DNA of 64,000 bases, from contig AP026542.1 of NCBI GenBank assembly GCA_026075535.2, positions 8,246,001 to 8,310,000 on the forward strand, read 5' to 3'. Under the pieces are notes generated by a model. That model worked only from the letters and a program-made list of their open reading frames with translations, did no database searches and was not told the origin of the DNA. Within the stretch, counting starts at the first letter, position 1, and each line of letters starts with the position of its first letter. The position numbers and the translations under genes were made by a program. The DNA is from Tricholoma matsutake (lineage: Eukaryota > Basidiomycota > Agaricomycetes > Agaricales > Tricholomataceae). Shown piece by piece: positions 1 to 9,580 of this stretch.

Positions 1-1391
1 CTGATCATACGATGCTCCCACTTCCATATAGTTTTTATGCCCACTGATGTGAGTGCTGTTGGAAGATTCTCTTGGGGTCGCAAAAGTGTAATCACAATTC
101 TCCCGAACCCATCATTGGACTTAAGGAGTCAGATGAAAGAGTTCAACATCATTTCCAAGCTTTCACTGCATGGGCATTGGCAGCAGATTCTTTATGCCAT
201 TTTTTGGGGTGACCTGGGCAAGCCATAGTCAAAAAAAATCCAACTGCACCCATCAAGTATCACTATATCAGATTTACAGTTATTTACTACAGCACTGCAG
301 TTATTAGAAACTTATTTCAAGCTGATTTCAAGCTGATTTCTGAGCGGGGTTTTGGTGGAACACAAAATATATATGTCGTTGGCCAACCAATTTGGCCACT
401 GTACAAAAGTAGCAGTGACTAGGCCTTATGCACCATAGATAGATGTAAGCACCGCAACCAAAGACCTTCAGATTGTTTAGATCTGGGCAGACTTTATTCA
501 GGTCCTCAAAAGGTGTCAGCCATTTCAGGCACCTTATTGGGGTTCAGTTGTATAGGTGTGTTGCATGTTCAATGCAAAATTCCCACCATGATTGTGGTAG
601 ACAAGCGGTAAATTGCATGGTTTGCGACTTTTCCATTATTGTCCTTATGGCATGCTCTGCACGCCTGTTCTGTTGGTGAACGTGGGGTGTGGACATCTCT
701 ATTTTGATGCTGAAATTCTTGAGTGTATTTTGTAGCTCACAATCTTTGAACTCCCCCCTGGATCAACATGCCAGTGCTTGATTGTAGCGCCATACTGGGT
801 CAAAGCCATTGCCTGAAATTGTCTAATTGCTGCAGCAGCATCAGACTTCTTTCTAAGGCACTGGACCCAGATATGTGACATTTTGTCATTTAGAAATACA
901 ATGAAGTATTTATGTTTGTGGTATGATAGTACCAGGAGTTCCTTTAGATCGGAATGTATTAATTCAAAGGATTTTTCTGCATGTGAATTTGATTTGGGAA
1001 AAGATTTTGATGTCATTTTCCCTTCAGCGCACCCTGGACATATAATTTTGTCTTTAGGAATAATTAAATTCCTTGGGAATTTTATGGTGCTGTTAGGCAT
1101 TTTCCTTAGCACCTCTTTGGATGGGCATCCAAGTCGCCTATGCCAAGTCAAGTAGTCAGTGACATACATGGTTGTGACATTGATCCTCTTGGTGCTCAAT
1201 ATATGAGTCTGAGCCCAATAGCATGTTGCATCTCCTAAGAGGGATACAATCCATTATTGGGTTTCCTTTCTCAAAAAATGAAATGTGTGCAGAGGAACCA
1301 TGCACATCACTTCTGTCTTGTAGAAAGACGCCCATTGACAGTAGTTGAGTACTACAGTTGGGTATGTAGTAGATGGGTATAATCATGTTTC
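1..1391 (-). pseudogene. Copia pol relic: end of protease, GAG-pre-integrase and integrase (distal part)
   Basis: Read on the minus strand, this is the pol part of a Ty1/copia retrotransposon. Residues around YIPNCSTQLLSMG (about 1340-1380) match the segment joining protease to GAG-pre-integrase. 699-1199 carries the GAG-pre-integrase HxxLGCPS and CPGCAEGK motifs, then the start of the integrase core (FELIHSDLKE). Below 700 the reading frame is full of stops and shifts, but integrase-like stretches persist to position 1. The element continues on the right of the inserted Gypsy-1 at 10012 and reaches its LTR at 13859; the reverse transcriptase and 3' LTR lie outside the window. Non-functional. 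Confidence 0.8.
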
Positions 1392-1817
1392 TGTAAGGGG
1401 ACTAGGGGGGTGCCCTGTGTGTTTCTCCTATTTTTTATGTTTGTTCTATATTTTTCCTCACTTCATTTCCTTCTATTCTTCATTTTCTATGATTTTTCCG
1501 GATTTTATTACTAATTTTCCCTTTCTATCATGTTTGTGCATGTTGACAGTTTTATATTTAGAGGCAGAGCACCCCTTCTGACATCTACCCCTTGGTATGA
1601 TGTCATTCGGCGGCCTTGATCTGCCTATCTCTGCCTTTTCTATTTTTAGGTTATTATTTGATTTTTGTCGTCTTCACATATACTGGGCATCGGCAAAGGG
1701 ATCCTTAGAGTTTTCTCTTTGGATTTCCCTTTGCTAGGTGCTTCCCCAATCCCTGTACTATGTAGTATAATTTTAACTTTGGATTTCCCTTTGCTAGAGG
1801 CTGAGGTTGCCCTTATA
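1392..1817 (+). repeat. 5' LTR of Gypsy-1
   Basis: 426 bp, TGTAAGGG...CCCTTATA. A TATA-like CATATA lies at about 1677-1682, about 25-30 bp upstream of 1707, where the self-priming complement begins and so where transcripts probably start. Two copies of a 15-nt direct repeat, ATTTCCCTTTGCTAG, lie in the last 100 bp. The 3' partner is at 9581. Confidence 0.92.
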
Positions 1818-1819
1818 GT

Positions 1820-1829
1820 AGAAAACTCT
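1820..1829 (+). other. Putative self-priming primer-binding site
   Basis: The decamer AGAAAACTCT starts two bases after the LTR and is the exact reverse complement of AGAGTTTTCT at 1707-1716 in the same LTR. No tRNA-complementary PBS is visible. This is the arrangement known from Tf1/sushi-type self-primed chromoviruses, in which the 5' end of the mRNA folds back to prime minus-strand synthesis. The same pair is conserved in Gypsy-2. Confidence 0.65.
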
Positions 1830-1982
1830 CCCCTAAGGCCCGAAATCGTGAGCACACTGCCCAAGATAGGCAGGTACAGAGTGGACGACACTTCCCAAAG
1901 CTCCACAGACTCCCTACACACCGTTCCAGACAGTCTCACCTTTACTGCGCCGCCATTTTCGCCAAACGTGCCCCCTAGCAAC

Positions 1983-3101
1983 ATGGACGCATCAGAGCAC
2001 CTCAACGCGCTTGAAAGCGACATTTCCGGAATACGCACGCAAATCGATTCACTTAAATCTACAATCTAAAACTTCGTCAGGACCCTCCAGACTAACCCTA
2101 CAACCAATATTCCCCCCATTGCAACTCCAAGCACACCCAACAATGACGTACTGCCAAACATGCCCACTAAAGAGTGCACCCAGATGAAACTGTCTCCCCC
2201 CACTGAATTTAATGGTGCACGTGTGCAGGGACGTGCATTCCTTAATTCCTGTGAGTTATACATCAGTCTCCAGTCACATCAATTCATCGATGAGGCTGCA
2301 AAAATTTATTGGGCCTTCACATACATGAAATCTGAACGTGCCTATCTCTACGTGGACTGTATTCTGCATCAAACTAAAGAACTCGGTTCTCTACCTTTCT
2401 CCACTTGGGGTGACTTTTGAGCCGAGTTTGTACGCCACTTTTGTCCCCTCAACGAGCACAACTGAGCAGTGACACAACTCGAGTCATCCTCTTACCACCA
2501 GGCGCATCAATCCATGGACGATTATATTGATGAGTTTAAGGATTTGGTGGACATGGCAGGATATGGGAGTGGGCTACCAGTGGTGGTGAAGTTCCGACGG
2601 GGCCTCAACTGAGAAATTCAGGACCAGATTGCACAGATGTTGGAAGGGCGCCCAGCGGACGATGATATCTATGCTTGGTATGAAGCTGCTTCACTCTGTG
2701 ACAAGAACCAACTCACAAATGCAGCATTTAATGCGGCATTCCATGCTCCAACTACCACTCATGTGCCCTACACCTTCAATCGAACCCTTCCCCACCTTAA
2801 CCCCATTCCTGTTCATCAAACTCCCACACCAGCCGTCAATGTCCCAGTACCAATGGATGTTGATGCAGCCTGCAGCCGTGCATGTAGGTTGGATCTCTGC
2901 TACCATTGTGGGGAAACTGGGCACAGGGCTGGAGCATGTCCCCATCATCAGGATATCCACACGCTCACCCCGGAGGGGCGAGATGAACTCCTCCAAGACT
3001 TGTTGGTGCTTGTAGATGTTGAGGAAGCGAAGGATCAGGTTGCAGAGGAGATCAAGTCAGAAGTTGTAGAGGAGCAGGATTTTTCTATTCACAGCAAGTG
3101 A
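1983..3101 (+). pseudogene. Gypsy-1 gag (broken)
   Basis: Gag of the chromovirus, read from MDASEHLNALESD to the zinc knuckle. In-frame stops occur near 2067 (STI-stop-NFV), 2418 (GDF-stop-AEF), 2464 and 2610. Comparison with the younger Gypsy-2 shows that several of these are CGA-to-TGA changes. The nucleic-acid-binding CCHC knuckle (CYHCGETGHRAGAC) is at about 2899-2940. The stop at 2418 is also present in Gypsy-2. Confidence 0.82.
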
Positions 3102-5867
3102 ATCGTATGCCCTCACTGCCTGTCCATAACCACTTTAAAGTCTTGTCAGTTGAATCCCTGGAGAATGAATCCATTTCTGTGACTGTTCCCCTCTCTGACC
3201 CTTCGAAGTTGGCTGAAGATGTACCTGCTCTTCCCATCTCTCCCTCTGCTCCACACCCCAAAATTAAATCATGGGAGCATAAACTACCATGTAAATATAT
3301 TGTTGCATCCACTCCCTCTACACATTCCTTGAACCTAGCAATCAAACTGCAGATGACCGACACTGGACAGATACTCAGTGTCTCTGCACTCCTGGACTCT
3401 GGTGCAACTGGTCTCTTCATCGATGCCCATCTCGCACAACAACATCACCTAAATACTCGCTCACTCTCGCATCCGATACCTGTGTATAATGTGGATGGGT
3501 CCCCAAATGAGGCTGGTGCCATCCAAGAGGTTGTAGACCTGGTCCTCTGTTACAAAGATCATAGTGAGCATGCCCTTTTTGCTGTCACTCAATTAGGAAA
3601 GCAAAAGGTGATTTAGGGCTATCCGTGGCTTTGAGACCATAACCCAGAGGTTGACTGGCATACTGGGGAGGTTACCATGAGCCAATGTCCATCCCGCTAT
3701 CATACTTGTTTCACAGAAGCCAGGCAAGAACATCGTGGACAGAAGGCCGCGATACAACGTACTCAGAAGTGTCGTGCTGGACCCCTGCCTATACCTGAAG
3801 TGGAGTTGGAAGGGGTTCCTGATCTGATGCCGGACTTGGATGATGATGATGAGGAGCCAGAGGAAGTGGAGGAAGGTGATCAGATCTTCTACACTGCGAT
3901 TTGTCCATCGCATGAGGTGTGTGCTACATCGAACATATCCCAATGCCTCGCTGAGGCCTTCCACAAAAACAATGCTGCTAAATCCTCTACTAATTCCTTG
4001 CTCCCTCATCTCCATGAGTTTGGAGACGTGTTCTCCAAGGAATCATTCGACTCTCTCCCTGCATGCAAGCCATGGGATCACGCGATCAAACTCACCCCTG
4101 GTGCAACCCCTTCATCCTGCAAGGTCTATCCTCTCTCTCCTGAAGAACAACGACAGCTTGACCAGTTCATCGACGAGCACCTGGCCTCTGGATGTATTTG
4201 ACCATCAAAGTCACCCATGTCCTCTCCCTTTTTCTTTGTCAAGAAGAAGGATGGCTCACTTCGACTGGTTCAAGACTACAGAAGGCTCAACAACATCACG
4301 GTCAAAAGTTGCTACCCATTACCTCTCATCTCTGAACTTGTGAACCAGCTCCATGGAGCCCGATACTTCACCAAGCTTGATGTCCATTGGGGCTACAATA
4401 ATGTGAGGATAAAGGAGGGAGATGAGTGGAAGGCAGCCTTTCGTACCAACCGTGGTCTTTTTGAACTGCTTGCATATTCTTTGGCCTTACTAATAGTCCT
4501 GCCACCTTTCAGACCATGATGAACGACATTTTCCATGACCTCATCCTTGAAGGCGTTGTCTGCATCTATCTCGATGACATCCTCATCTTCACTCGCATGG
4601 TTGAAGAGCACCGTTGCATCATGCGCCTCATCCTAGAATGGCTTCGACAGTACAAACTCTACCTTCGTCAGGACAAGTGCAAGTTTGAGAAGACCAAGAT
4701 TGAGTACCTTGGCCTGATTATCTCAGAGGGTCAGGTGGAGATGGATCCTATCAAGGTGAACGGGGTCACGGCTTGGCCAACACCCACAAACAAGAAAGAG
4801 GTGCAGTCTTTCCTGGGCTTCATCAATTTCTATTGGCATTTTATCAAGGATTTCTCACATCATGCACAACCACTGTTCGACTTGACAGGAAAGGAGGCAT
4901 GGAGGTGGGATAATGCACAACAGGAAACGTTCAAAAGGCTTAAGGAGATGGTCACTTCTGCTCCCATCCTTACCTTTGCTGATGATTCACATCCTTTTCA
5001 TGTAGAAGCTGACAGTTCTGACTTTGCAACGGGCACCATGTTGTCTCAGCAGTCTCCGGAGGACCAGAAGTGGCATCCTGTTGTGTTCTACTCCAAAAGC
5101 CTTAGTGCTGTAGAGCAAAATTATGAGATCCATGACAAGGAGATGTTGGTGATAATGCATGCGCTTGAGGAGTGGCGACACTTCCTCGAGGGTGCCCAAC
5201 ACAAGGTAGAGATTTGGACGGATCACAAGAATCTCAAGTACTTTATGACAGCCAAGAAATTGAACCGTCGTCAAGCTCGTTGGTCCCTGTATCTATCCAG
5301 ATTCAACTTCTCCTTGCACCACCATCCAGGTCGCAGCATGGGGAAGACCAATGCCCTCTCCCGACGTGCAGACCATGGGGATGGCAGCGATGACAACCAA
5401 AACATTGTGTTGTTGCAGCCAGACCTGTTCACCATCTGGGCACTGGAAGGCATCGCACCCCAGGGCAAGGAGCAGAACATCCTACATGACATTTGTCGCG
5501 CAAACTGTAGCGGTTTACATGAGGATGTTGTTGCCCAAGCTGTTAAAGAACTCAGGAAGGGATCCACCCTTTCCTTGCATGCGGCAGAGTGGGCTGAAAA
5601 AGAGGACTTGTTGTATTTCAGGGATCACATCTACATCCCCAATGACCCAGACCTTCACCAGCCCATCATATCCCAACACCATGACTCACAGATTGCTGGT
5701 CATCCTGGATGCTGGAAGACCTTGGAGCTCACCTCACGGAATTATTGGTGGCCACAAATGTCATGGCTCATTGGTCAGTATTGTTGCACTTGTGACCTTT
5801 GCTTATGCACCAAGGTTCCTCGTTGCAAACCCATTGGCGAGCTACACCCTCTTCCTGTTCCAGAGAG
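3098..5867 (+). pseudogene. Gypsy-1 pol, N-terminal part: protease, RT, RNase H, integrase zinc finger
   Basis: The protease active site LLDSGATGLFI is at about 3390-3420. An in-frame TGA at about 4200 (SGCI-stop-PSKSP) separates it from the RT and is also present in Gypsy-2. RT fingers ([15 protein letters not shown]) begin at about 4267. A 1-nt deletion near 4470-4480 shifts the frame, then the catalytic box YLDD is at about 4567. RNase H follows (FHVEADSSDFATG, about 4997, then WTDHKNLKYF). The HHCC integrase finger (HHDSQIAGHPG to CDLCLCTK) ends at about 5815. Further stops lie near 3613 and 3634. The frame is cut at 5867 by TIR element A and resumes at 8458. Confidence 0.88.
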
Positions 5868-5896
5868 GTCTTTACACTCCCCCACCTTTCCCGTTG

Positions 5897-6073
5897 GACT
5901 CCGACTGGAGTCCGACTGGAGTCCGACTGGAGTCCGACTGGAGTCCGACTGGAGTCCGACTGGAGTCCGACTGGAGTCCGACTGGAGTCCGACTGGAGTC
6001 CGACTGGAGTCCGACTGGAGTCCGACTGGAGTCCGACTGGAGTCCGACTGGAGTCCGACTGGAGTCCGACTGG
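5897..6073 (+). repeat. Minisatellite 1 of element A (11-bp unit)
   Basis: About 16 near-perfect tandem copies of ACTGGAGTCCG. Because 33 nt is three units, all frames stay open and give a meaningless GVRLESDWSPT-type repeat that appears to extend the Gypsy pol frame. The unit is close to the reverse complement of the repeat at 8085-8345. Confidence 0.93.
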
Positions 6074-6267
6074 ACTGACCGGAGTCCGACCGGAGTCCAC
6101 CAGGACTGTTCACCAGCCAACTGCCTGCAAAGTTGCCAGTCCAGTCCCAGTCCAGTCCGACTGGACTCCAAGTGGAATCCACTCAAACACTGGATTCCAC
6201 TTGGACTGGTCCAGTGGAGTCCAGTTGGAGTCTGGTTGGAGTCCAGTCGGATTCCGCTGAAAAAGTG

Positions 6268-6362
6268 TGTAAGAAAAGGAATCGAACCCAGATCTCCGTA
6301 GGTTGCTTATGTAATCAATCATGATGCACAATATAACCATTACACCACAGTACCTTGTGTGA
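6268..6362 (-). repeat. tRNA-like segment, left end of element A
   Basis: On the minus strand there is an A-box-like TGTGGTGTAATGGTTA, then, after an intervening stretch, a B-box-like GGGTTCGATTCC. The spacing resembles a tRNA gene or a tRNA-derived SINE head. No clean cloverleaf forms, so I call it tRNA-like and not a tRNA gene. It faces outward from the element. Confidence 0.55.
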
Positions 6363-6596
6363 GGCATCATCTACTTGCATTAGGTACCATGGTACGGCTG
6401 TGTATGACAAAGCATATTGCCACATCATCAAATGTGCCAGCTCATCACTCACCACCACCACCACCACCACCGTCGACGCCGCCTCCTTCCCTCCTCTCTC
6501 TACCACCACCACCACTGCATGGACACCCACTGCCACCACTCCCATGCCCAATCCGCCATCACCACCACCCACAAACAAGCTGAATGGATGGAATGC

Positions 6597-7018
6597 AGGC
6601 CCAAACGATGCAGATCACATCATTTGGGCCCTACATAAGTTTTTTTTTTGTTTGCTTTTTGTTTTTATAAACTAACTAACCTGTTTTTTTAGTTTTCTAG
6701 GTTATAATCTACTGGCAACAATGCCACCACTCACAAACGAGCCAACACGGGCCCAAACGATGCAGATTGCATCATTTGGGCCCTACGTAAGTTTTTTTCA
6801 TTTGGTTTTTGTTTTTATAAACTAACTAACTCGTTTTTTTAGTTTTCTAGGTTATAATCTACTAGTAACGACACCACCACCCACAAACGAGCCAACGTGG
6901 GCCCAAACGACGCAGATCGCATTGTTTTGGCCCTACATAAGTTTTTTTGTTTGGTTTTTGTTTTTATCAACTAACTAACTCGTTTTTTGAGTTTTCTAGG
7001 TTATAATCTACTAGTAAT
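6597..7018 (+). repeat. Three tandem intron-like units
   Basis: Three units of roughly 120-150 bp. Each has a palindrome (GGGCCCAAACGATGC, 5-nt loop, GCATCATTTGGGCCC), then a (G/A)TAAGT-T-rich stretch, ACTAACTAAC, and TTTCTAG followed by GTTATAATCTACT. This is a 5' splice site, branch site and 3' splice site. Copy 2 keeps GTAAGT at 6787-6792; copies 1 and 3 have CATAAGT, as expected from CpG decay of CGTAAGT. Related units lie in element B (about 10838-10935) and at 40300-40625. Confidence 0.7.
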
Positions 7019-7059
7019 GACACCACCACCCGCAAACGAGCCAACACACCCACCCCATG

Positions 7060-7476
7060 CCTATGAGCCCCTGCTCATAGGGTGGATCGTGAGTGTGTGC
7101 AGTCGACGACGATGATGACGATGCTGCCTACCAGCACCAGGACCCAGAACGACCCAGACCCAACGACAACAATGCCAGCCCCCTCCTCCCCATCCAAATG
7201 GGATGTGAGGGTGTCGATAAAGGATAGGAGATGGCAGAGGGGTACCGGGAGACCTGCGGAGCAGGATACCCACCTGGTAAGCACCCACCTACCCCCTCCC
7301 TTGCATGCCACATCACTGACCATTCCCCCCAACCCCTCTGAACTAGGAGATGCACAAAACTGACAACACACCCACCCCACGCCGATGAGCACCTGCTCGT
7401 CGGGTGGATGGTGGGTACACCAGGGTTACAATGATCACAGCACCCATCCCCACGCCTACGAGCCTCTGCTCGTAGG
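7060..7476 (+). repeat. Three covarying GAGC hairpins
   Basis: Short hairpins at 7060-7081 (CCTATGAGC/GCTCATAGG), 7382-7402 (CCGATGAGC/GCTCGTCGG) and 7455-7476 (CCTACGAGC/GCTCGTAGG), each with a 3-4 nt loop and followed by GTGGAT. Stem positions change in matched pairs between copies. Counterparts are at 11250-11267 and 11340-11357 in element B and at 40443-40462. Confidence 0.72.
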
Positions 7477-7567
7477 GTGGATGATGGGTGCGGCTTGCTA
7501 TGGTGACAGACGCGTGCGAGGAGGGGTAGGTGATGACACCCACCCCAGACTGCATCCCCCAACCCCC

Positions 7568-7794
7568 CCTCCCCCGCATTTTGCGTGGGGAGGTCTTTAT
7601 TATTTTTAATTTATCTCTGCCCCCCCCTCGCACTGAATGCGAGGGGTATATATATTGTAGTACTTACGAATCCCCCCCTCATGCCAAACATGAGGGGTTT
7701 AGTTTTTTATGTACATAGTAATAATCCCCCGCGAGAGGGGTTTTTTTTTGTTTATTATTATATTATACCCACTCCCTTGTGTCCTACATGAGGG
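7568..7794 (+). repeat. C/G-tract hairpin array of element A
   Basis: Five hairpins separated by A/T-rich spacers: 7568-7593, 7624-7646 (CCCCTCGCA/TGCGAGGGG), 7675-7697 (CCCCTCATG/CATGAGGGG), 7725-7740 (weak) and 7775-7794. The pattern of C-run, variable triplet, 3-5 nt loop, complementary triplet and G-run repeats about every 50 bp. No protein is coded here. Confidence 0.75.
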
Positions 7795-7899
7795 ATGTGG
7801 CTAATTAAAAAATTTTGATCTTAATTGTTTGAAAAATGCCTCCTCAAAGAATATGAAAAGTTGAGTCATAAGTAAACCTTATATTGAACCCTGATAAAT

Positions 7900-7990
7900 C
7901 TCCTGTGGCTCAAGTGGTTGAGCACACTTGTTTGGTTTGTCATGTGATTCCTTATGGTGAGGTCTTGAGTTCAATTCCTGCAGTACACAA
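7900..7990 (+). repeat. tRNA-like segment, right end of element A
   Basis: GTGGCTCAAGTGGTTGAGC resembles a tRNA A box and D arm, and GAGTTCAATTCCTG a B box and T arm. It is oriented outward, opposite to the left tRNA-like segment. A close relative lies at 11757-11850 in element B. Confidence 0.6.
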
Positions 7991-8084
7991 ATTTATTTTG
8001 TGGGTACTTTATGAAATTCACCAACTCCAAAGTCCTTTGAGCTCATATCTAATTGACTTATCATTTGGTTGAAATGCATTCCAC

Positions 8085-8345
8085 TTGGACTCCAGTTGGA
8101 CTCCAGTTGGGCTCCAGTTGGACTCCAGTTGGGCTCCAGTTGGACTCCAGTTGGGCTCCAGTTGGACTCCAGTTGGGCTCCAGTTGGACTCCAGTTGGGC
8201 TCCAGTTGGACTCCAGTTGGGCTCCAGTTGGACTCCAGTTGGGCTCCAGTTGGACTCCAGTTGGGCTCCAGTTGGACTCCAGTTGGGCTCCAGTTGGACT
8301 CCAGTTGGGCTCCAGTTGGACTCCAGTTGGGCTCCAGTTGGACTC
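8085..8345 (+). repeat. Minisatellite 2 of element A (22-bp dimer of 11-bp units)
   Basis: About 12 copies of an alternating pair TTGGACTCCAG / TTGGGCTCCAG. The unit is nearly the reverse complement of minisatellite 1, so the two arrays act as an extended, independently amplified subterminal inverted repeat. All six frames are open, which explains the many spurious GLQLDSSW-type reading frames. Confidence 0.93.
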
Positions 8346-8457
8346 CAATGGGCAATTGAACTTAGTGTAGTTCAATTGGACTCCACTTGGACTCCAGTCA
8401 GTCCGGTCAGAGTCCACTAGGACAGGTGGGGGACTGTAAAGTACTGGTTCCAGAGAG

Positions 8458-9569
8458 TCATTGGGATGTTGTCAGCGTCGACTTTGTGGTGGAGTTGCCA
8501 GAGTCAAATGGGTTTGATGCAGTGATGTGCACAGTTGATTCAGTGGGAAAATGCGCTCACTTCATTCCCACTCACAACACTGTCAGTGCCCTGGGTGCCA
8601 CCCGACTCTACCTCCACCATGTGTGGAAACTACATGGACTTTCCTCTCTGATCGTGGCCCTCAGTTCATGGCAGAGTTCACTCGTGAGCTGTACCGACTC
8701 CTGGGGATCAAACTCCTTGCTTCAACCACTTATCACCCACAAACCGATGGCCAGACTGAGCGAGTCAACCAGGAACTGGAGCAGTACATCCACATCTTTG
8801 TCAATGAATGCCAGGATGATTGGGATGATCTTCTCCTCTTGGCCAAGTTCGGATTGTCCATGCTTCCACTCAACAGACCCCTTTCCTCTTAGACACTGGA
8901 CGACATCCACACATGGGATTTGAACCTCGCCAAACTCCCTCACACATTGAGACGGTGAATGAGTTCACAGAACACATGCGGGATAGCTTGGAGGAGGCAA
9001 AGGCAGCCTTAGCAAAGGCGAAGGACGACATGGCATGCTTTTACAACCAATGCCATTCTCCGACCCCTCAGTACAAGGTTTGTGATCGAGTTTATCTTGA
9101 CTCCAGTGACATCTCCACTACACGTCCATCCAAGAAACTTGCTCATCGCTTCCTGGGACCTTTCCCCATTGTCAAGTGTGTTGGAATGCATGCCTATCAT
9201 CTATGCCTCCCAGCCTCCATGTCCAGACTCCACCCAGTCTTCCATGTCGTCAAACTCCTTCCAGCTCCCCCAGATCCATTCCTGGGATGCCATTCACACC
9301 CACCACCACTGCCTACAGTGATCGAGGGAGAACCCCAATACGAAGTCGAGTCAATCTTGGACAGCCATTTGCATCAAGGAAAACTCCAGTATTTGGTGCA
9401 TTGGAAGGGTTATGGGTATGAGGAGAACTCATGGGTCGAAGAGTCTGATGTGAATGCCCCTCGGTTAGTCAAGGAATTCCACCGATGGCACACTGCTGCA
9501 CCGTGTCACATTCAAGTCACAGACTTTGGTCGTATGCAATTTCGAATGCATCGGGGTGATGCATCTTAG
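8458..9569 (+). pseudogene. Gypsy-1 pol, C-terminal part: integrase core and chromodomain
   Basis: The frame resumes after element A with WDVVSVDFVVELPES (first catalytic Asp). A deletion near 8640 shifts the frame before the second Asp (DRGPQF). The Glu region reads ERVNQELEQY at about 8757-8785. Another small deletion near 8855 breaks the frame again. The C-terminal tail carries a chromodomain (YEVESILDSHL...LVHWKGYGYEENSWV, about 9340-9440), typical of chromoviruses and thought to direct integration to chromatin marks. Ends at a TAG just before the polypurine tract GAGAGGGGG (9569-9577) and the 3' LTR. Confidence 0.87.
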
Positions 9570-9580
9570 AGAGGGGGTAA

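Larger units (their letters stand above)
5868..8446. mobile_element. TIR element A, non-autonomous, inside Gypsy-1 integrase
   Basis: The ends match as inverted repeats: TTTACACTCCCCCACCT at 5871-5887 and its complement AGGTGGGGGACTGTAAA at 8424-8440 (16 of 17). The target sequence GTTCCAGAGAG is duplicated at 5857-5867 and 8447-8457; Gypsy-2 has it once, which proves the insertion. The 2.6-kb interior has no credible protein. In order it holds an 11-bp minisatellite, a minus-oriented tRNA-like segment, a CAC-rich tract, three intron-like repeat units, covarying hairpins, C/G-tract hairpins, a plus-oriented tRNA-like segment and a second minisatellite inverted relative to the first. Element B (10236-11982) is a relative. 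Superfamily unknown; an 8-bp or longer TSD would fit hAT- or Mutator-like mobilisation. Confidence 0.85.

Noticed and set aside
5768..6186. Several long overlapping reading frames (VRLESDWSPT-type repeats)
   Set aside because: Products of the 11-bp minisatellite, which is open in every frame; no non-repetitive protein is attached.
6355..6680. His- and Pro-rich ORFs
   Set aside because: Arise from CAC/CCA trinucleotide runs inside TIR element A.
7993..8420. Overlapping GLQLDSSW / WSPTGVQLE frames on both strands
   Set aside because: Same effect from the 22-bp minisatellite. Also not a CRISPR array: there are no unique spacers.
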